DNA of 50,942 nucleotides from JAAFKA01 sp043748455 (GTDB taxonomy: Bacteria; Bacteroidota; Bacteroidia; Cytophagales; Thermoflexibacteraceae). Positions within the stretch are counted from its first letter, which is position 1. Each line of letters starts with the position of its first letter. This document shows, in pieces, positions 49,866-50,942 of this stretch. Both the position numbers and the translations under genes were made by a program. Where the stretch lies: positions 1 to 50,942 of the forward strand of contig JAYTNF010000007.1 in the NCBI GenBank assembly GCA_043748455.1, in the 5' to 3' direction. The notes beneath the pieces were generated by a model. It was not told the DNA's origin, did no database searches, and worked only from the letters and a program-made list of their open reading frames with translations.

Positions 49866-50603
49866 TTAGGTAATTTCCAAAGATTCACAAGCACGTCTGG
49901 CGGCATCTTGTTCCGCATTTTTCTTGTTGAACCCTGCACCTTTTGAAATCATGGCATCATCAATTAGTACTTGTACTTTAAATTGTTTGTGTGGATAAGT
50001 GCTTTGTTCTTCGATGGTTTCAAAACGGACAAATTTATTGTTGCGTTGCGACCACTCTATTAATTTTGATTTATAATTTGAGTCTGTTTCTATAATATCC
50101 TCAATATCTAAATGTGTATGCAAAATCTCTTTGATAATAAAGTTTTGACAAAAAGTAAAACCTCTATCTAAATAAACTGCACCAATAAATGCTTCCATAG
50201 CATCGCCATAGATAGATTTGAAAGAAGTTGCAGTTTTGCGTTTGGCATCATAATCAATGAGTTTGTCTAAGCCCATTTTTCTACAAAGCCTGTCTAACGA
50301 TTCTCTGCTGACAATTCTTGAACGGACTTCGGTCAAAAAACCTTCATTGCGATAAGGAAATCTTTTGAAAAGATAATCAGCAACAACTGCCCCAAGAATG
50401 GCATCACCCAAATATTCAAGTCTTTCATTTGATTCTTTAAAGCCAGCTTTTTCTTTGGCAACAGAACTATGAATCAACGCCAACTTAAACAAATTAAGTG
50501 TGCGAGGTTTGAAGCCTGTAACATTTTTGATGGCTATTAGTAATTGTCTATCTTTTTCTGAATAAGGACGAAAAAGTTGTATAAAAAAATTTAGCGGATT
50601 AAT
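49866..50603 (-). CDS. rnc: Ribonuclease III
   Basis: The RNase III signature NERLEYLGDAILGAVVADYLF and the second acidic site (YGDAMEAFIGAVYLD) are intact, and the last 70 residues form a double-stranded RNA-binding domain (FNKKNAEQDAARRACESL). The enzyme cuts dsRNA in rRNA and mRNA processing. The first usual start codon, TTG at 50492, would remove the first helix. In-frame sequence above it reads AIKNVTGFKPRTLNLFKLAL, matching the family N-terminus, so the start must lie higher. I place it at an ATT near 50603, with low certainty. The frame is open up to the stop of the next gene at 50628. Confidence 0.88.
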   Translation of the reverse strand: MNPLNFFIQLFRPYSEKDRQLLIAIKNVTGFKPRTLNLFKLALIHSSVAKEKAGFKESNERLEYLGDAILGAVVADYLFKRFPYRNEGFLTEVRSRIVSRESLDRLCRKMGLDKLIDYDAKRKTATSFKSIYGDAMEAFIGAVYLDRGFTFCQNFIIKEILHTHLDIEDIIETDSNYKSKLIEWSQRNNKFVRFETIEEQSTYPHKQFKVQVLIDDAMISKGAGFNKKNAEQDAARRACESLEIT

Positions 50604-50627
50604 ATGAATAACTTTTAGTGTGAAATT

Positions 50628-50942
50628 TTATTTTAATGTAACTTTAAAATAGTCAATAATGCTTTGAAAAACTCCAAGCAATTCCTCTATTTCGCCCAGA
50701 TAATATTTTTTGTCATCAATATATAATTTATCTGAATATTCAATAAACTGCCAAACATCACCTGTTGTTATGCAACCGTATAATTTTTCGGTTACAGTCC
50801 CTTTTCTTTCATTATATTTTTTTGCACCAACTAACTGCGCTGCACATTGTTTAATTCCTTCATCTAAATCATTATGTTTGGCTTCTAAAATTTGGAAAAT
50901 TGGAATACTAATTTCATAAGATTTGGTATCCTTAGCCAAAAT
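50628..50942 (-). CDS. PD-(D/E)XK nuclease-like protein, 5' end outside window
   Basis: The 104-residue C-terminal part is a paralogue of the protein encoded at 16165-16767. It shares the EAK pair (FQILEAK), the Gln-Cys helix (KQCAAQLVGA), a YGC-x6-W block and the ending EELLGVFQSII. The first acidic residue lies beyond the window. The frame has no stop before base 50942, so the gene is cut by the edge. Its TAA stop is directly followed, in the same frame, by the rnc reading frame. Confidence 0.75.
   Translation of the reverse strand: MLAKDTKSYEISIPIFQILEAKHNDLDEGIKQCAAQLVGAKKYNERKGTVTEKLYGCITTGDVWQFIEYSDKLYIDDKKYYLGEIEELLGVFQSIIDYFKVTLK

Overview
The window looks like a chromosomal segment of a low-GC Bacteroidota bacterium, most likely from the Cytophagia/Cytophagales side. 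The evidence is the AT-rich sequence, repeated promoters of the Bacteroidota form TTG-N20-21-TAnnTTTG, absence of clear Shine-Dalgarno sites, many SPII lipoproteins with an LSC-type lipobox, a bacilliredoxin, a single-domain glycogen-synthase-like protein and a MiaE-type hydroxylase. The genus cannot be fixed from the sequence alone.

Layout. 1-4480: a secreted protein, tRNA-Phe, an unknown helical protein, then a codirectional group of an MIP18/SufT-like Fe-S protein, a bacilliredoxin, a transglutaminase-like protein and a MiaE-like tRNA hydroxylase. 4568-8751: an MFS transporter, an orphan IcmF-type cobalamin-binding domain and a GCS2-CBS fusion. 8973-12622: a defence-like block (AAA ATPase, adenine methyltransferase, MNT/HEPN pair) directly in front of mfd. 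The methyltransferase and mfd start with the same 21 bp, which suggests how the block was joined. 12633-16112: mfd, interrupted in frame by a G/C-rich palindromic repeat. 16165-21206: an accessory region with a PD-(D/E)XK-like protein, a matrixin/beta-helix lipoprotein, a CHAP lipoprotein divergent from an XRE regulator with a likely operator, a candidate small RNA, a PBECR-like nuclease, and gene debris that includes copies of the XRE and mfd tails plus a frameshifted nucleotidyltransferase.

21262-34666: mostly housekeeping genes (ald, an MscS channel, a CNT nucleoside transporter, oxidase subunit III, a MlaF-like ATPase, lipB, a starch-synthase-like protein, lon, a LOG-family protein), separated by long, often perfect or nested palindromes. 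34693-41201: a TlpA-like lipoprotein, a two-gene Fic operon in front of metG, a fasciclin lipoprotein and an AbiE-type toxin/antitoxin operon. 41317-50942: a hydrolase-USP-glycosyltransferase run, phosphatidylserine synthase, an HD-like protein, PBP2, a DUF72 protein and rnc. The rnc frame has no usual start codon and follows, in phase, the stop codon of a second PD-(D/E)XK-like gene cut by the window edge.

Three accessory foci (8973-12622, 16165-21206, 35388-41201) are embedded among core genes. The most unusual features are the protein-coding palindrome in mfd, the direct repeat that brackets the methyltransferase/MNT/HEPN cassette, the Fic operon with a small unknown partner, the orphan IcmF-type B12 domain, the odd rnc 5' end and the nested palindromes. 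No CRISPR array, rRNA, complete insertion sequence or replication origin was seen.
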